The notes below the pieces were generated by a model. That model was given only the letters and a program-made list of their open reading frames with translations, searched no databases and had not been told where the DNA came from. Below are positions 10,399-21,738 of a stretch of DNA of 64,000 bases, one piece after another. The first letter of the stretch is position 1. Each line of letters begins with the position of its first letter. A program made the position numbers and the translations under genes. Origin of the DNA: Saccharomycopsis fibuligera x Saccharomycopsis cf. fibuligera (lineage: Eukaryota; Ascomycota; Saccharomycetes; Ascoideales; Saccharomycopsidaceae); contig CP012812.1 in the NCBI GenBank assembly GCA_001936135.1, positions 1,736,001 through 1,800,000 on the forward strand, given 5' to 3'.

Positions 10399-10826
10399 TG
10401 TTGAATTTCAAACATTCATTCTTCGCTTTCCGATCCTTTACCTTCTTCACTCCTTTTATTTTTTTTCATCCATCGTCAGGGTAAACCCTTCACCGATGTG
10501 CATGGTATACCGTTCTGACGCATGTTGTTTGTTTACTTTTTCATCCCGTCTAGGTGCCCCGTCTAGGTGCCCCGTCTAGACGCGGTGCCGATCCTTACTG
10601 CAGCGTGAAAATTTTTCTTTTTCACGCCACTCTTATCACGCCACTCCGATTTCAGTTTTGCCCCTTATTTTTCTTACTTAACACGGGGCTTTCCCGCTTC
10701 TTTTCTTTTATAGTTCTCTACCTTTCTTACTTCTTTACTGAACCAAGCTTAACCAACTTTACTTTCTTTATCTACTCTAATAAACCTTATATTTTTTCTC
10801 TTCTACTTTACATCCTACTTTTTACA
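10399..10826 (+). repeat. B1 3' LTR (428 bp)
   Basis: Appears identical to the LTR at 5347-5774. It follows the purine tract GGGAGGGTG and is followed by the GATCC target duplication and the rest of the A1 pol sequence. Confidence 0.95.
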
Positions 10827-10862
10827 GATCCCACTCTCTGTCTGCTCAATGTTCATACCTAG

Positions 10863-11406
10863 TGTTGTAGTTTGATAAACCTATCACTTGACATAACGTT
10901 ATATCCTGAAAATGAATCACAAAACACTTGTTGTTATTAACTATATCCTATATATGAATAACATCAATCAGTCACAAAGATGGAGGAGACGCCCCTTATT
11001 TATAGTCAGTCAGGGTGGCTGTGCCGGGACTGATGCATGACTAGTGTGGCCACATAGAATCTTCTAGAATATTCCGGAACTGCACGGATATGCACGGAAA
11101 TGTATGGAACATCATGGAACTTCTTGGAACATCATGGAACTTCATGGAACACTATGGAACACTATGGAACTTCATGGAACATTATGGAACTTCATGGAAC
11201 ATTATGGAACTTCATGGAAGATTCTAGAGCTTTCTCGTATATGTCTCGTATATTATGCAACCTTCTAGAATGTTCTCGAACAATCTCGTATTTTCTCGTA
11301 TATCGTGGAACATTCTAGAACAGCATCGAATCCTCTGGAAACTCATGGAATATTCTAGAACTTTCTAGAAGCAACTGGATCTATCTTTGAATTATTACTC
11401 ACAACA
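10863..11406 (-). repeat. Family A LTR, A3 3' LTR (544 bp)
   Basis: Complete LTR with heat-shock array and TATAAATA box. Belongs to the subtype ending CTCACAACA with CAGCATCGAATCC, shared with 21195-21738, 24302-24845 and 41433-41975. Confidence 0.95.
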
Positions 11407-14400
11407 CTCTCTCTTAATTCAAAGTCTCGCATCCCACAATAACCACGTAGTAGTTGGAACTGGTCGGCCGGTATGGCTTTGGTAAAGATATCGGCAACCA
11501 TGACTCCAGTTGATAAGTACTCTAATTGAATTCGGCCCTTGGCAATATGGTCCCTGATGAAATTCAACCTGATGTCAATGTGCTTCGTTCTGTGATGGGA
11601 GCTAGGGTGTTTGGCTATTTCAATGCAGCTCTGGTTGTCGTCGTACATCTTGACAGACTCAATTGCAATGCCAAACTCGTTGAACAACTGCCTTAGCCAT
11701 AAGCCTTCTTTGGCACCCTCACACAATGCCATATACTCTGCTTCAGCAGTAGACAATGCAACCGTTGGCTGCTTCTTCGATCTCCAAGTTATTGCACCAC
11801 CAGCATATTTGAACACAAAACCGGTGGTGGACTTCCTCGTAGCCTTGTCGTTTGCCCAGTCTGCATCACAGTAGCCCTGTAAGCGAGTTGTCTGGTTGTG
11901 GCTTTGATAAAATAAACCAACATCTGCTGTGCCTTTCAAATATCTTAGTACTCGTTTCGCAGCACGAAGGTGGACCTCCTTGGGCTCTTTGAGGTATCTC
12001 GACAATACACCAACAACGTAGCTTATGTCTGCTCTGACCGTATTAGCAGCAAACAAGAGCTTTCCAATAATGGATCTGTACCTAGTAGCATCACAGTCTT
12101 TACTGCCTGTGTCCGCGCTCGTCAAGTCCTGTCCGACAACTGCTGGTGTGGGTTCACTGTGACAGTCTTGCATTCCAAACTCGCTAAGCAACGACTGAAT
12201 GTAGTCTCGAAGACTCAACTTGATCCCACTCTCTGTCTGCTCAATGTTCATACCTAGGAACTTCTTTGTAGCACCCAAGTCTTTCATTTTAAACTCATTC
12301 ATTAGCTCTGTTTTCACAATGTCTATTGCTTCCTTGGTGCTACCAGCAATAAGCAAATCATCCACATATAGCGCAACCATCACAAAGGACTTTTCACTTT
12401 TGCGAGTGTATAGGCAATACTCAGCTTGATTCCGTCTGAAGCCTAGCTTTGCCAAGACGCCGTTGATCTTGTCATTCCACACAAGAGGAGCCTGTTTCAA
12501 ACCATACAAGCTCTTCTTCAATCTGAGCACTTTATCTTCATTGCCCTTTGCAACATAGCCTTCTGGTTGTGTCATGTATAATTCTTCCTCAAGCTCACCA
12601 TTCAAGAACGCAGTCTTCACATCCATCTGATGAACCTGTAATCCTTTCAGAGCAGCGACAGCCAACATAATTCGGATGGACTCGTAACGAACAACGGGAG
12701 CAAACGTTTCATTGTAGTCGATACCTTTCAATTGCGAGAACCCACGAGCAACTAATCTTGCCTTGTGTAAGCCACCATCCTTGATTGTGAACACCCACTT
12801 GCAGGTGATTGGCTTTCGCCCTTCCGGCAAAGTCACCAACTCATAGGTGCTATTGTCTTTGTGTGCTTCGATTTCTTTTTCACACGCTTCCTTCCACTGA
12901 TCCCGTTCGTCGGTCTGCATTGCACTTTTGTAACTCATTGGCACATTCTCGGTGACTGCACTGCCAGCCATGTAACAAGTAGCAGCAAGGTTTGCTTCGT
13001 AGCCCAATAGCCTCTGCGAGTCACTCAGTTCTGATTCACTAGTATCTTCATCATCGTCGACCTCCTCAACAGTTGGTTCAATCTTTGGAGTGAGCAATGG
13101 AACCACGGCGCTTTCGCCAGTGGACCCATGCGGAACAAACGGGATAATGTCGCCGGTGGCAACTTTTCTAACTTTTGTCTCTGGTTTAGGCAATTCCCTC
13201 TCTGAATCGGAACTGGAGGACGAGGCTTCATATTCATCGTGGACCTCTTCAAGAACGTCGAACGGGTTTCTGGTTATTAAAGTCTTTGGAGCAACATGAG
13301 TTTTTGGTCTGGGTCTCTTCCGTTTCACTTGTACCGGCAGGAAGCCATCTTTGCCAGTATCCGAGGGGACATCATCGTCACTATTGTCAACGTGTACGTC
13401 AGTGTCGTCTTCAGCAGTGCTTTCATCTTCGCCAGTGCCAGCAGTATCAGCGGCTGTCACATCGGCTGGGATAAGGTCCTCATCCTGTACAGCAGTAACC
13501 GGTGAAATGCCTGGCGCAGCGACAGACCCGTAGGTGGTAGTAGACACATTGTCAGCCATAGGCGCAGGGGTAGCCCACTTGAAAAACGAATGTTGTTCAT
13601 CAAACGTTACTTGTGCCGAGACAACTATCTGCCCGGCATCAGAATCATACATCCTGTATGCTTTGTGATCTCTGTCGTAGCCCATCATGGCACACTTCTT
13701 CGAAGTTGCACTTAGCTTGCCATGTCTCAATGCAGCTGGCACAACACAATATCCAATGCATCCAAAGGTTCTCAAATGATCAAGCAGTGGTTCCATGTCG
13801 TACCACTTGGTGAACGGTATATCATTGCCAAGCACTCTTGTTGGGCTGCGATTGATCAAGTACGCAGCAGTTGCAACAGCTTCGGGCCAGAACTGAACCG
13901 GCGCAGCAGAGTGCAACATGAGAGTTCGCGCCTTCTCCTGAATGGTGCGATGCATCCTCTCAGCAACACCATTCTGATAGGAATGATGCGGGACAGTTAG
14001 CTCATGGCGAATTCCACGCTCCTTCATGAACGCGTGCAACTTGTTGTTCACAAACTCCCCGCCGTTATCAGTTCTGATAGCTCCACACACGTAGTTTCTG
14101 CCTTGACTCTTGAAATTGGTCTCACTGTATTTCACAAAATCAATAATCGCATCAGTGCAGTCAGATTTCCTTTTCAAGCACTTGATATGGGTGAAACGAG
14201 TATAGGCATCAACGATTGTAAGAAAGTAGAGAGAGCCATCAACCGATCCATAGTTGAATGGCCCGCACACATCCATATGAAGTAGCTGCAATGGCTGTTG
14301 TGGCTTTGACCATCCATGCTTTGGTTTTCTTGTAACCGCCTTGCCTAATGCACACAGTTCACACACTTCCACATTCATATCTTCTGTAATATCACCGCAC

Positions 14401-14580
14401 AAACCAAACTGTTTGTTAATCGCACGGAACACACCAAAGCTAGGATGGCCCAATCTTTGATGCCACAAATCTTTCCTATCAACCGCAATGCCAGGGGCAG
14501 CTTTGTAAGCAAAGTGCTTGTCACTTGGAGAGCCCACTCTGTACAAGCCATGTGAGAGCCTGTCTTTGATACCCACAATA

Positions 14581-15007
14581 TGTAAAAAGTAGGATGTAAA
14601 GTAGAAGAGAAAAAATATAAGGTTTATTAGAGTAGATAAAGAAAGTAAAGTTGGTTAAGCTTGGTTCAGTAAAGAAGTAAGAAAGGTAGAGAACTATAAA
14701 AGAAAAGAAGCGGGAAAGCCCCGTGTTAAGTAAGAAAAATAAGGGGCAAAACTGAAATCGGAGTGGCGTGATAAGAGTGGCGTGAAAAAGAAAAATTTTC
14801 ACGCTGCAGTAAGGATCGGCACCGCGTCTAGACGGGGCACCTAGACGGGGCACCTAGACGGGATGAAAAAGTAAACAAACAACATGCGTCAGAACGGTAT
14901 ACCATGCACATCGGTGAAGGGTTTACCCTGACGATGGATGAAAAAAATAAAAGGAGTGAAGAAGGTAAAGGATCGGAAAGCGAAGAATGAATGTTTGAAA
15001 TTCAACA
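14581..15007 (-). repeat. B2 3' LTR (427 bp)
   Basis: TGTAAAAAG to TTCAACA on the plus strand, i.e. the family B LTR reversed, followed by CACCCTCCC, the reversed purine tract. It differs from the other B LTRs by a single base of length in an A tract. Confidence 0.95.
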
Positions 15008-15087
15008 CACCCTCCCAAACATGAATATGATAAAGGAAAATAAAGAAAGTAAATCGTGGTAGCAAAGGAAAGGAAAATAAAGGTCAA

Positions 15088-18000
15088 TCAATTGAAAATA
15101 AGGGAGCATAAAGTGGTGAAAGTGGTACGGTCGGTGGCTTTAGTGAGGATGTCAGCCATGTTAACCTTGGTGTTGACATAGTTAAGTTTGATGACCTTCT
15201 GTTCCACCAAAGTTCGGATGAAGTGGAATCTCACAGCAATGTGCTTGGTCTTTTGGTGTAGAGCTTTGTGTGCACTGAGGGTAAGCGCACTAAGGTTGTC
15301 GCTGGCACAGTTAATGTATGAGCAGTGGAAGCCAATTTCATTGAGAAGGTTCATAACATAGACACCGGTTCGAGCAGCATCGCTCAAGGCAACGTATTCT
15401 GCTTCCGCACTGCTGAAAGCAACACAGCTCTGCTTTCTGCTAGACCATGACACAATTTGGTTATTGATCATTACCAAGTGGCCACTTTGCAGCTTTCTGT
15501 CCAGCTTGGAGGTAGCATAGTCGGAGTCGCTGAAGACAGTAATCTTGTACTCTTGTTCAGGCGGATAATCAGTGACAAGGCCGTCGGTTTTCGACTTGTC
15601 CAAGTACCGAAAGTCCTTGATATCCACATTACCAGCTTCAGGTCCGTAGACTAGACCTTTGTCTTTGGTTTCAATGAGGTAGTGAAACACCCTGTAAGCA
15701 GCTTTCAAGTGTGTGGCCCTTGCTTTGACAACAAACTGACTGAGAAGACTGATGGCAAAGGAAATGTCGCTTCTGACAGAGTTGGCAACGTAGAGTAATG
15801 TACCAACAATGGAGCGAAACTTTGTTTGCTCCGCATCTGACAATTCTGGTGAGTGCTCATCATAAGGATCAAAGCCTTTCACCATTGGAGTTTCCACTTT
15901 GCCGAGCTTTGTGACACCGTGTTCCGTCATAATCTTGTCAATGAAGTTTAGCATGCTGAGCTTGATTGATCCATTAGCGAGCTGTTCGACCGTGACACCC
16001 AAGAAGATTTCAGGAAATCCCAAGTCTTTCATCTTGAACTTCAGATTAAGAGCAGCCTTGATGTCATCAACAGTCTTGTGTGTCTTTCCACAGATAAGCA
16101 AGTCGTCCACATAAATAGCAACAAGACAATCCTTCCCTCTGAACAAGCATGGGTCTATAGCACTGGCTTGCAAACCGGCAGCAACAAGAACCTTGGAGAT
16201 TGTATCGTACCAAATCTTTGGTGACTGTTTCAATCCGTACAATCCCTTCTTCAATTTCCACAAATGTCCTTTTGGTGTGGACGTACCAGCAGGTGGTCTA
16301 ACAAACACATCGAAGTCAATATCACCGTAGAGAAAAGCAGTAGAGGTGTCCATCTGGCACACGACATAGTTGTTCAAAGCAGCAAGCGCAAACGTGATTC
16401 GCATAGTGTCAAAGCTCATTACAGGAGCCCACGAGTTGAGGAAGTTGACACCTTTTTCTTGACTGAACCCTTTGCAGACCAAACGCGCCTTAAAGCGCTC
16501 GCCACTTGGATCATCTTTAACAGTAAACACCCAGCGGGAGGCAATAGATTGAATGCCTGGAGACTCCTTGACTAGCTCATACACATTAAGATTGTCCAAT
16601 GCAGACAACTCTTCGGCCATAGCAGCGATCCATCTCTCCTTCTCGCTTGAGTTGAGTACCTGATGATAGTTCTCTGGAATAAGATACTTGGTACGGGCCA
16701 CAGCAAGAAAAGCATGTTCCGCATCACTGAGATAACCACTAATGTCACTGTCTGGCTCTCCGTCTGTGAGAAACAACCTGGAAGGGCCTGCCTCAACTGC
16801 TTTGGGGCCTTCAATAGACCTGATAGGTATAGAGCCAACGTCGTTCAAGTACTGCTTCCCATGGTCAGCAAAAGCTTCTCTAGCATCAGCCGCGCTAACA
16901 TTCTTCTCGGCCATTGATTGGTAAGCGGCCTGGTGCTTAGTGATAGGAGTAACTGTGTTTGGGGCAAACTCAAGCATAAGCTTCTTGGTTGGCTTCCGGT
17001 TGATGATGGAAATAGGATCATCACTCAGTTCAGAGTCAGAAGCAGCGGCTCTTTTGACGGCAGCCAGAGTTTGTGGAACTGTAGCAACTGATTGCTGGTC
17101 TTCTGAGTCACTATGCTCCACCATAGAGTTATCCGACTCTGCAACAATTCTCTCATCATCGTCTTCCCTGCTTTCGGCACCTTGTTGAATGTTCATGTCT
17201 TGGCCTTGAATAGAGACCTCACCAACAGGTAAACTAGGGGAACCACTGGTACCTGAATAACCTGAATAACCAGCAAAGCCACCAGCTGAGTATGTGACAG
17301 AGGATTCCCTTTTACCTTGCTTGAACGGATAAACATCAGGGAGAAAGTTGAACGCAGAGCTTCTCAAGATTCGGTATGTACTGTCTTCAAGGATGAAGGC
17401 AATGCTTGTAGTTTTGTGGAATCCCAAGAAAGTACCTTTGAGGTCTTTTCCAATAATCTTGTTCCCGGCAGTAAAGTTTTTCGCAAAGATGCGACAGCCA
17501 AATGGCGCAGTTGTACCCATGGCTTTTGAGCGGCCAGAAAATTCCTCGTATGGCGAAGGACCACCGTTTCTGGGCAAGTAGTTGTGCAAGAAGACAGCGT
17601 GGTTGAAGCAAAAATTCCAGTATTCCTTTGAGATACCGGAGCTGATCATCAAAAGTTTGACTTTCTCGATGATTGTGCGATTCAAACGCTCAGAGGAGCC
17701 ATTCTGGTGGCTTGAGTAAGGCGCAGTGAACTCGGCTTCAATGTAGTCCTGACCTTGGTGGTCTCCAGCAAGAAACTTCTTGAGCAAAACAGTATCAAAC
17801 TCGTTATCGGCACGGAACTTGACAATCTTCTTGCCTTGGTGTTGTAAGACATTGCTCATATACTGTAAGCATTCAATAGTCTTGGAGCTGATCTCCGACT
17901 TGTAGCGCAAAACCCTGACGACAGCAAAGCTGGAGCGTCTGTCAGAAACAATCAAGCCATAGATGTTGTTATGTGGGCCAACCACATCCGCTTGAATCAT

Positions 18001-19545
18001 CTCCCCAATATCAAAGTCTTCTGGCTTGCTGTGGGAGTTGCCAGAGCGTTTTTGAACGACAGAGTTGCAGGTCTCGCAAGTCTTCAACACATTCTTGATC
18101 TCTTGGTCAGTGAAGCCCATGTGTTTGATGATAGCTTTCAACTGCTTAAACTTGGCATGTCCGTTTGCAATGTGGCATTGCATAATGTCTTTGGCACCGT
18201 CTGTATCACCAAGCAAAACCAAATCCGTAGCAGGAGAGTTGACAACGGTTCTAACCGAGGCGGGGTCAACAACCCAAAATTTTCCATGCTTGGGAACTTG
18301 AATCACTTGATTGCCTCTGGAGATCAATCCACAGTGTTTGGTTAAGTGGATTTCATAGTCCTTCTCAGTTAACTTGTGGCAGCTAAGCAAGTTTCTCGGA
18401 GCCTGTTCAATAAGCTTTGCATCTTCGACCTTGAGGTTTCCAATGCTAACAGTGCCTTCAATAACACAATTAGTAGTGCTGCTGATTCCTTGAACAGTGA
18501 CGTTCGAGACCTTCTTGTCCAGCAACAATGCTCCGTCGTTGACAACATTGATACCAGCACCGCTGTCTAGAACAAAACGTTTGTCGGCAGCATCGTCGGC
18601 GAGATAGACCTCTTCAACAAAGTGAGTCTCTTCGCCAGGCTCAGGCAGCTCAGTCGAAGTGTCAATGACAATCTGACCGTCACCGTTGTTAATGACTTCA
18701 GCACCAAGTGGGACTTCAACGAGGTTGACAAGCTCCTTGCGTCCCTTGTGTGACTGGTTTCTGTTCTTGTTTTTGTAGCACTCGTTGCTGTAGTGGCCAA
18801 GCTTGCCGCAGCTGTAACACTTGATGAGGAAAACAGGTTTCTTTTTCAGTTTCGCATCAGCCAACTGAACCAACTCCTCGTTCGGTGGCAACTTTGGACG
18901 AGAGGAAGTGTCCATCTGGACCAAGTCTCTGGCAGCAAGATCATTGGAGGCTTCCATAGCATCATAAAACGAAGTGTTAAGCAACCCACGAGCATCGCGA
19001 AGCAAGTTCTTTTCGCTGAGAGCAACATGAAGACTCTTGTTGTCAAGTAGGTGGAAACCAAGAATACCGCCAAGATTGCAGAAGTTGATATCCTTGTAGT
19101 AGTACTTGAAGATCTCCAAGTAGTCTGCCATAGCTTCGCAGTCTCTAGCAAGGACGGCCTCATGGACAAAGTCGTGGAAGATCTTGACAATGTAGAAAGA
19201 GTCAATTGTCTTGCACTTTGCGTTGATGGTCTTCAACAAATCAAAGCCCTCGGTGCATCGTTCGTAGTTTTTCAATAACAATGGGTCCACTTTTTTCTGG
19301 ATGAGTTGATAGATAACATCGCCAAGTTTTGGTGGGTAGTAGTCAAACTCTTCGGAGTCTAACATACGCTCAACGTCGATGGCAGTGACATCATTGATAA
19401 TAACTCTCAACTTATTTCTAAGGAATGATCTTAATAACGGGTACTGGAACCATTGAGTAATTGGCCTGACCTTCAACTTGGTAATTCCATCAAGTCTCGC
19501 TTTGTAAGCACCGTCAGCAATATCAAAGTCTCCAAAGATGAACAT
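15088..19545 (-). CDS. B2 Gag-Pol polyprotein (1485 aa)
   Basis: Same length and, by eye, the same protein as the B1 frame, with CCHC knuckle, DSGA protease, integrase D,D,E, YVDD reverse transcriptase and RNase H in that order. The start is placed at the ATG at 19543-19545, matching B1; the open frame continues upstream through the leader into the LTR, which is not conserved evidence for a longer protein. It lies antisense to B1. Looks whole. Confidence 0.95.
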   Translation of the reverse strand: MFIFGDFDIADGAYKARLDGITKLKVRPITQWFQYPLLRSFLRNKLRVIINDVTAIDVERMLDSEEFDYYPPKLGDVIYQLIQKKVDPLLLKNYERCTEGFDLLKTINAKCKTIDSFYIVKIFHDFVHEAVLARDCEAMADYLEIFKYYYKDINFCNLGGILGFHLLDNKSLHVALSEKNLLRDARGLLNTSFYDAMEASNDLAARDLVQMDTSSRPKLPPNEELVQLADAKLKKKPVFLIKCYSCGKLGHYSNECYKNKNRNQSHKGRKELVNLVEVPLGAEVINNGDGQIVIDTSTELPEPGEETHFVEEVYLADDAADKRFVLDSGAGINVVNDGALLLDKKVSNVTVQGISSTTNCVIEGTVSIGNLKVEDAKLIEQAPRNLLSCHKLTEKDYEIHLTKHCGLISRGNQVIQVPKHGKFWVVDPASVRTVVNSPATDLVLLGDTDGAKDIMQCHIANGHAKFKQLKAIIKHMGFTDQEIKNVLKTCETCNSVVQKRSGNSHSKPEDFDIGEMIQADVVGPHNNIYGLIVSDRRSSFAVVRVLRYKSEISSKTIECLQYMSNVLQHQGKKIVKFRADNEFDTVLLKKFLAGDHQGQDYIEAEFTAPYSSHQNGSSERLNRTIIEKVKLLMISSGISKEYWNFCFNHAVFLHNYLPRNGGPSPYEEFSGRSKAMGTTAPFGCRIFAKNFTAGNKIIGKDLKGTFLGFHKTTSIAFILEDSTYRILRSSAFNFLPDVYPFKQGKRESSVTYSAGGFAGYSGYSGTSGSPSLPVGEVSIQGQDMNIQQGAESREDDDERIVAESDNSMVEHSDSEDQQSVATVPQTLAAVKRAAASDSELSDDPISIINRKPTKKLMLEFAPNTVTPITKHQAAYQSMAEKNVSAADAREAFADHGKQYLNDVGSIPIRSIEGPKAVEAGPSRLFLTDGEPDSDISGYLSDAEHAFLAVARTKYLIPENYHQVLNSSEKERWIAAMAEELSALDNLNVYELVKESPGIQSIASRWVFTVKDDPSGERFKARLVCKGFSQEKGVNFLNSWAPVMSFDTMRITFALAALNNYVVCQMDTSTAFLYGDIDFDVFVRPPAGTSTPKGHLWKLKKGLYGLKQSPKIWYDTISKVLVAAGLQASAIDPCLFRGKDCLVAIYVDDLLICGKTHKTVDDIKAALNLKFKMKDLGFPEIFLGVTVEQLANGSIKLSMLNFIDKIMTEHGVTKLGKVETPMVKGFDPYDEHSPELSDAEQTKFRSIVGTLLYVANSVRSDISFAISLLSQFVVKARATHLKAAYRVFHYLIETKDKGLVYGPEAGNVDIKDFRYLDKSKTDGLVTDYPPEQEYKITVFSDSDYATSKLDRKLQSGHLVMINNQIVSWSSRKQSCVAFSSAEAEYVALSDAARTGVYVMNLLNEIGFHCSYINCASDNLSALTLSAHKALHQKTKHIAVRFHFIRTLVEQKVIKLNYVNTKVNMADILTKATDRTTFTTLCSLIFN

Positions 19546-19631
19546 GGTAGAAAAATTTTTTTTTTTGATTTTTGATTTTTTGATTTTTTTAATTTTTTTT
19601 TTTGTTTTGATGTTAAGCCAGACTGTAAATC

Positions 19632-20059
19632 TGTAAAAAGTAGGATGTAAAGTAGAAGAGAAAAAAATATAAGGTTTATTAGAGTAGATAAAGAAAGTAA
19701 AGTTGGTTAAGCTTGGTTCAGTAAAGAAGTAAGAAAGGTAGAGAACTATAAAAGAAAAGAAGCGGGAAAGCCCCGTGTTAAGTAAGAAAAATAAGGGGCA
19801 AAACTGAAATCGGAGTGGCGTGATAAGAGTGGCGTGAAAAAGAAAAATTTTCACGCTGCAGTAAGGATCGGCACCGCGTCTAGACGGGGCACCTAGACGG
19901 GGCACCTAGACGGGATGAAAAAGTAAACAAACAACATGCGTCAGAACGGTATACCATGCACATCGGTGAAGGGTTTACCCTGACGATGGATGAAAAAAAT
20001 AAAAGGAGTGAAGAAGGTAAAGGATCGGAAAGCGAAGAATGAATGTTTGAAATTCAACA
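19632..20059 (-). repeat. B2 5' LTR (428 bp)
   Basis: Reversed family B LTR next to the tRNA-Tyr-type primer site at 19621-19631. Its outer edge abuts the CAATA target duplication. Confidence 0.95.
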
Positions 20060-21194
20060 CAATATCCATCGAGGGGTACAACTTGATGCATTCATCTTCA
20101 AACAATAGTTTTGCTCCATTACCAGTTGCCTTTGAAATTGATAGTAAATTAGCGGTAGCCTCGGGTGCATATAGAGCATTTAACAAGCTGACATCCTCAC
20201 CGGTTGGTAGCTTGATAGATGCGGTGCCGCACCCAACGATCTTCAAACTGTTGCCACCAATACCATTAATCTCGCCGCTGTAGTCATGTAACTCAGTAAA
20301 CAAGTCTCTGTCACAAATAATGTGGCTGGAAGCACCACTATCGAAGAACAAATCAGATCTCTTTGACTCGTGCCCTAAATATGCAAACCACGCACTACCA
20401 GTCAGTTTTCCATTTTTCTTTGGCTTTCGAATTTTCTCATTAAATTCATCCTTTGGCTGTTGACGACAGTCCCTTGCATAATGACCTATCTTGCCACAGT
20501 TGTAGCATTGACCATTATTGGCCTTTCTAGTGACAAGAGCAGTTTCAGTAGTAGTAACGGTAGACTTTGGGTCTTCCTTAATCAATTCTCTCGCGAGATC
20601 CATCGCGGATTCAACATCAAAGGTTTCCATGGAATTATGAGATGCTTGGTATGTTGTAATGATCTCCTTCACAGCAGCTTCACCGTAGCCGGCGCGTTTG
20701 AGCTCAGCAAGAAATAAGCAAGTAAGAAACAGATCAGCAGTAACATTCTTGATAACCGAGACATTCAATGCATCGAAGCTCGAGATCAACAGGTTGAGGT
20801 TAGAGCCATTCGACTTCCACTTGTGGTCAAAGAAGTCCGATAGCATACCAACAGCATTAAACACAGACATTGTACCATAGGAGGCTTTCAAATAGATAAA
20901 CAAATCACGACCAGAACCATCATAACTGGATGCCTTTCTGAGAGCAGCACCAGTAACACCATTGACAATCATCAATGTCAAGATATCATCCAAAGCCATT
21001 TGTAGTCTGGCTCTCGAGTCGTCCGAGCTTTCATCAGTAGCGCCGATATCATTGTCGACAAGGTACTTGTACAAACCAAGCCTCTCATTTTCAATTTGAT
21101 TGATACTAAGGAGAACCAATCGTGAAAGTTCTCCGAACCTTTCAATTTTTCATCTGAACTGAAGTTGGCTAGAGCACCTGGGGAACTCATAACC

Positions 21195-21738
21195 TGTTGT
21201 AGTTTGATAAACCTATCACTTGACATAACGTTATATCCTGAAAATGAATCACAAAACACTTGTTGTTATTAACTATATCCTATATATGAATAACATCAAT
21301 CAGTCACAAAGATGGAGGAGACGCCCCTTATTTATAGTCAGTCAGGGTGGCTGTGCCGGGACTGATGCATGACTAGTGTGGCCACATAGAATCTTCTAGA
21401 ATATTCCGGAACTGCACGGATATGCACGGAAATGTATGGAACATCATGGAACTTCTTGGAACATCATGGAACTTCATGGAACACTATGGAACACTATGGA
21501 ACTTCATGGAACATTATGGAACTTCATGGAACATTATGGAACTTCATGGAAGATTCTAGAGCTTTCTCGTATATGTCTCGTATATTATGCAACCTTCTAG
21601 AATGTTCTCGAACAATCTCGTATTTTCTCGTATATCGTGGAACATTCTAGAACAGCATCGAATCCTCTGGAAACTCATGGAATATTCTAGAACTTTCTAG
21701 AAGCAACTGGATCTATCTTTGAATTATTACTCACAACA
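21195..21738 (-). repeat. Family A LTR, A3 5' LTR (544 bp)
   Basis: Same subtype and length as the LTR at 10863-11406, as expected for one insertion. Gag of A3 lies to its left; its right edge abuts CAATATCCAATG of A4 integrase. Confidence 0.95.

Larger units (their letters stand above)
5347..10826 (+). mobile_element. B1: family B Ty1/copia element, looks whole
   Basis: LTRs at 5347-5774 and 10399-10826 (both 428 bp, TGTTGAAT to TTTTTACA, apparently identical) enclose a primer site, an A-rich leader, one gag-pol frame (5861-10318) and a purine tract (GGGAGGGTG, 10391-10398). The 5-bp target duplication GATCC is at 5342-5346 and 10827-10831, inside the RT region of A1. Matching LTRs, a clean duplication and an open frame make this a very recent insertion with no visible break. 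Confidence 0.95.
14581..20059 (-). mobile_element. B2: family B element, looks whole, inside A3
   Basis: LTRs at 14581-15007 and 19632-20059, 5-bp duplication CAATA at 14576-14580 and 20060-20064. The uninterrupted target sequence can be read in A5 or A7. The gag-pol protein looks the same as that of B1, so both copies are very recent. B1 and B2 lie in opposite orientation and form a 5.48-kb inverted repeat with a 3.75-kb spacer. Confidence 0.95.
10863..21738 (-). mobile_element. A3: family A element interrupted by B2
   Basis: Minus-strand element with LTRs 10863-11406 and 21195-21738 and internal DNA 11407-14580 and 20060-21194. The pol part at 11355-14576 is open from the pre-integrase region through integrase, RT (YVDD), RNase H and the stop inside the 3' LTR. 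Gag and protease lie on the far side of B2. Apart from the B2 insertion it has about one further break. Its right flank is CAATA inside the integrase of A4. Confidence 0.9.

Noticed and set aside
15088-19905. Longer 1605-codon version of the B2 protein starting in the LTR
   Set aside because: The extra N-terminal part is LTR and A-rich leader; B1 and B-prime start at the inner ATG, where conservation begins.
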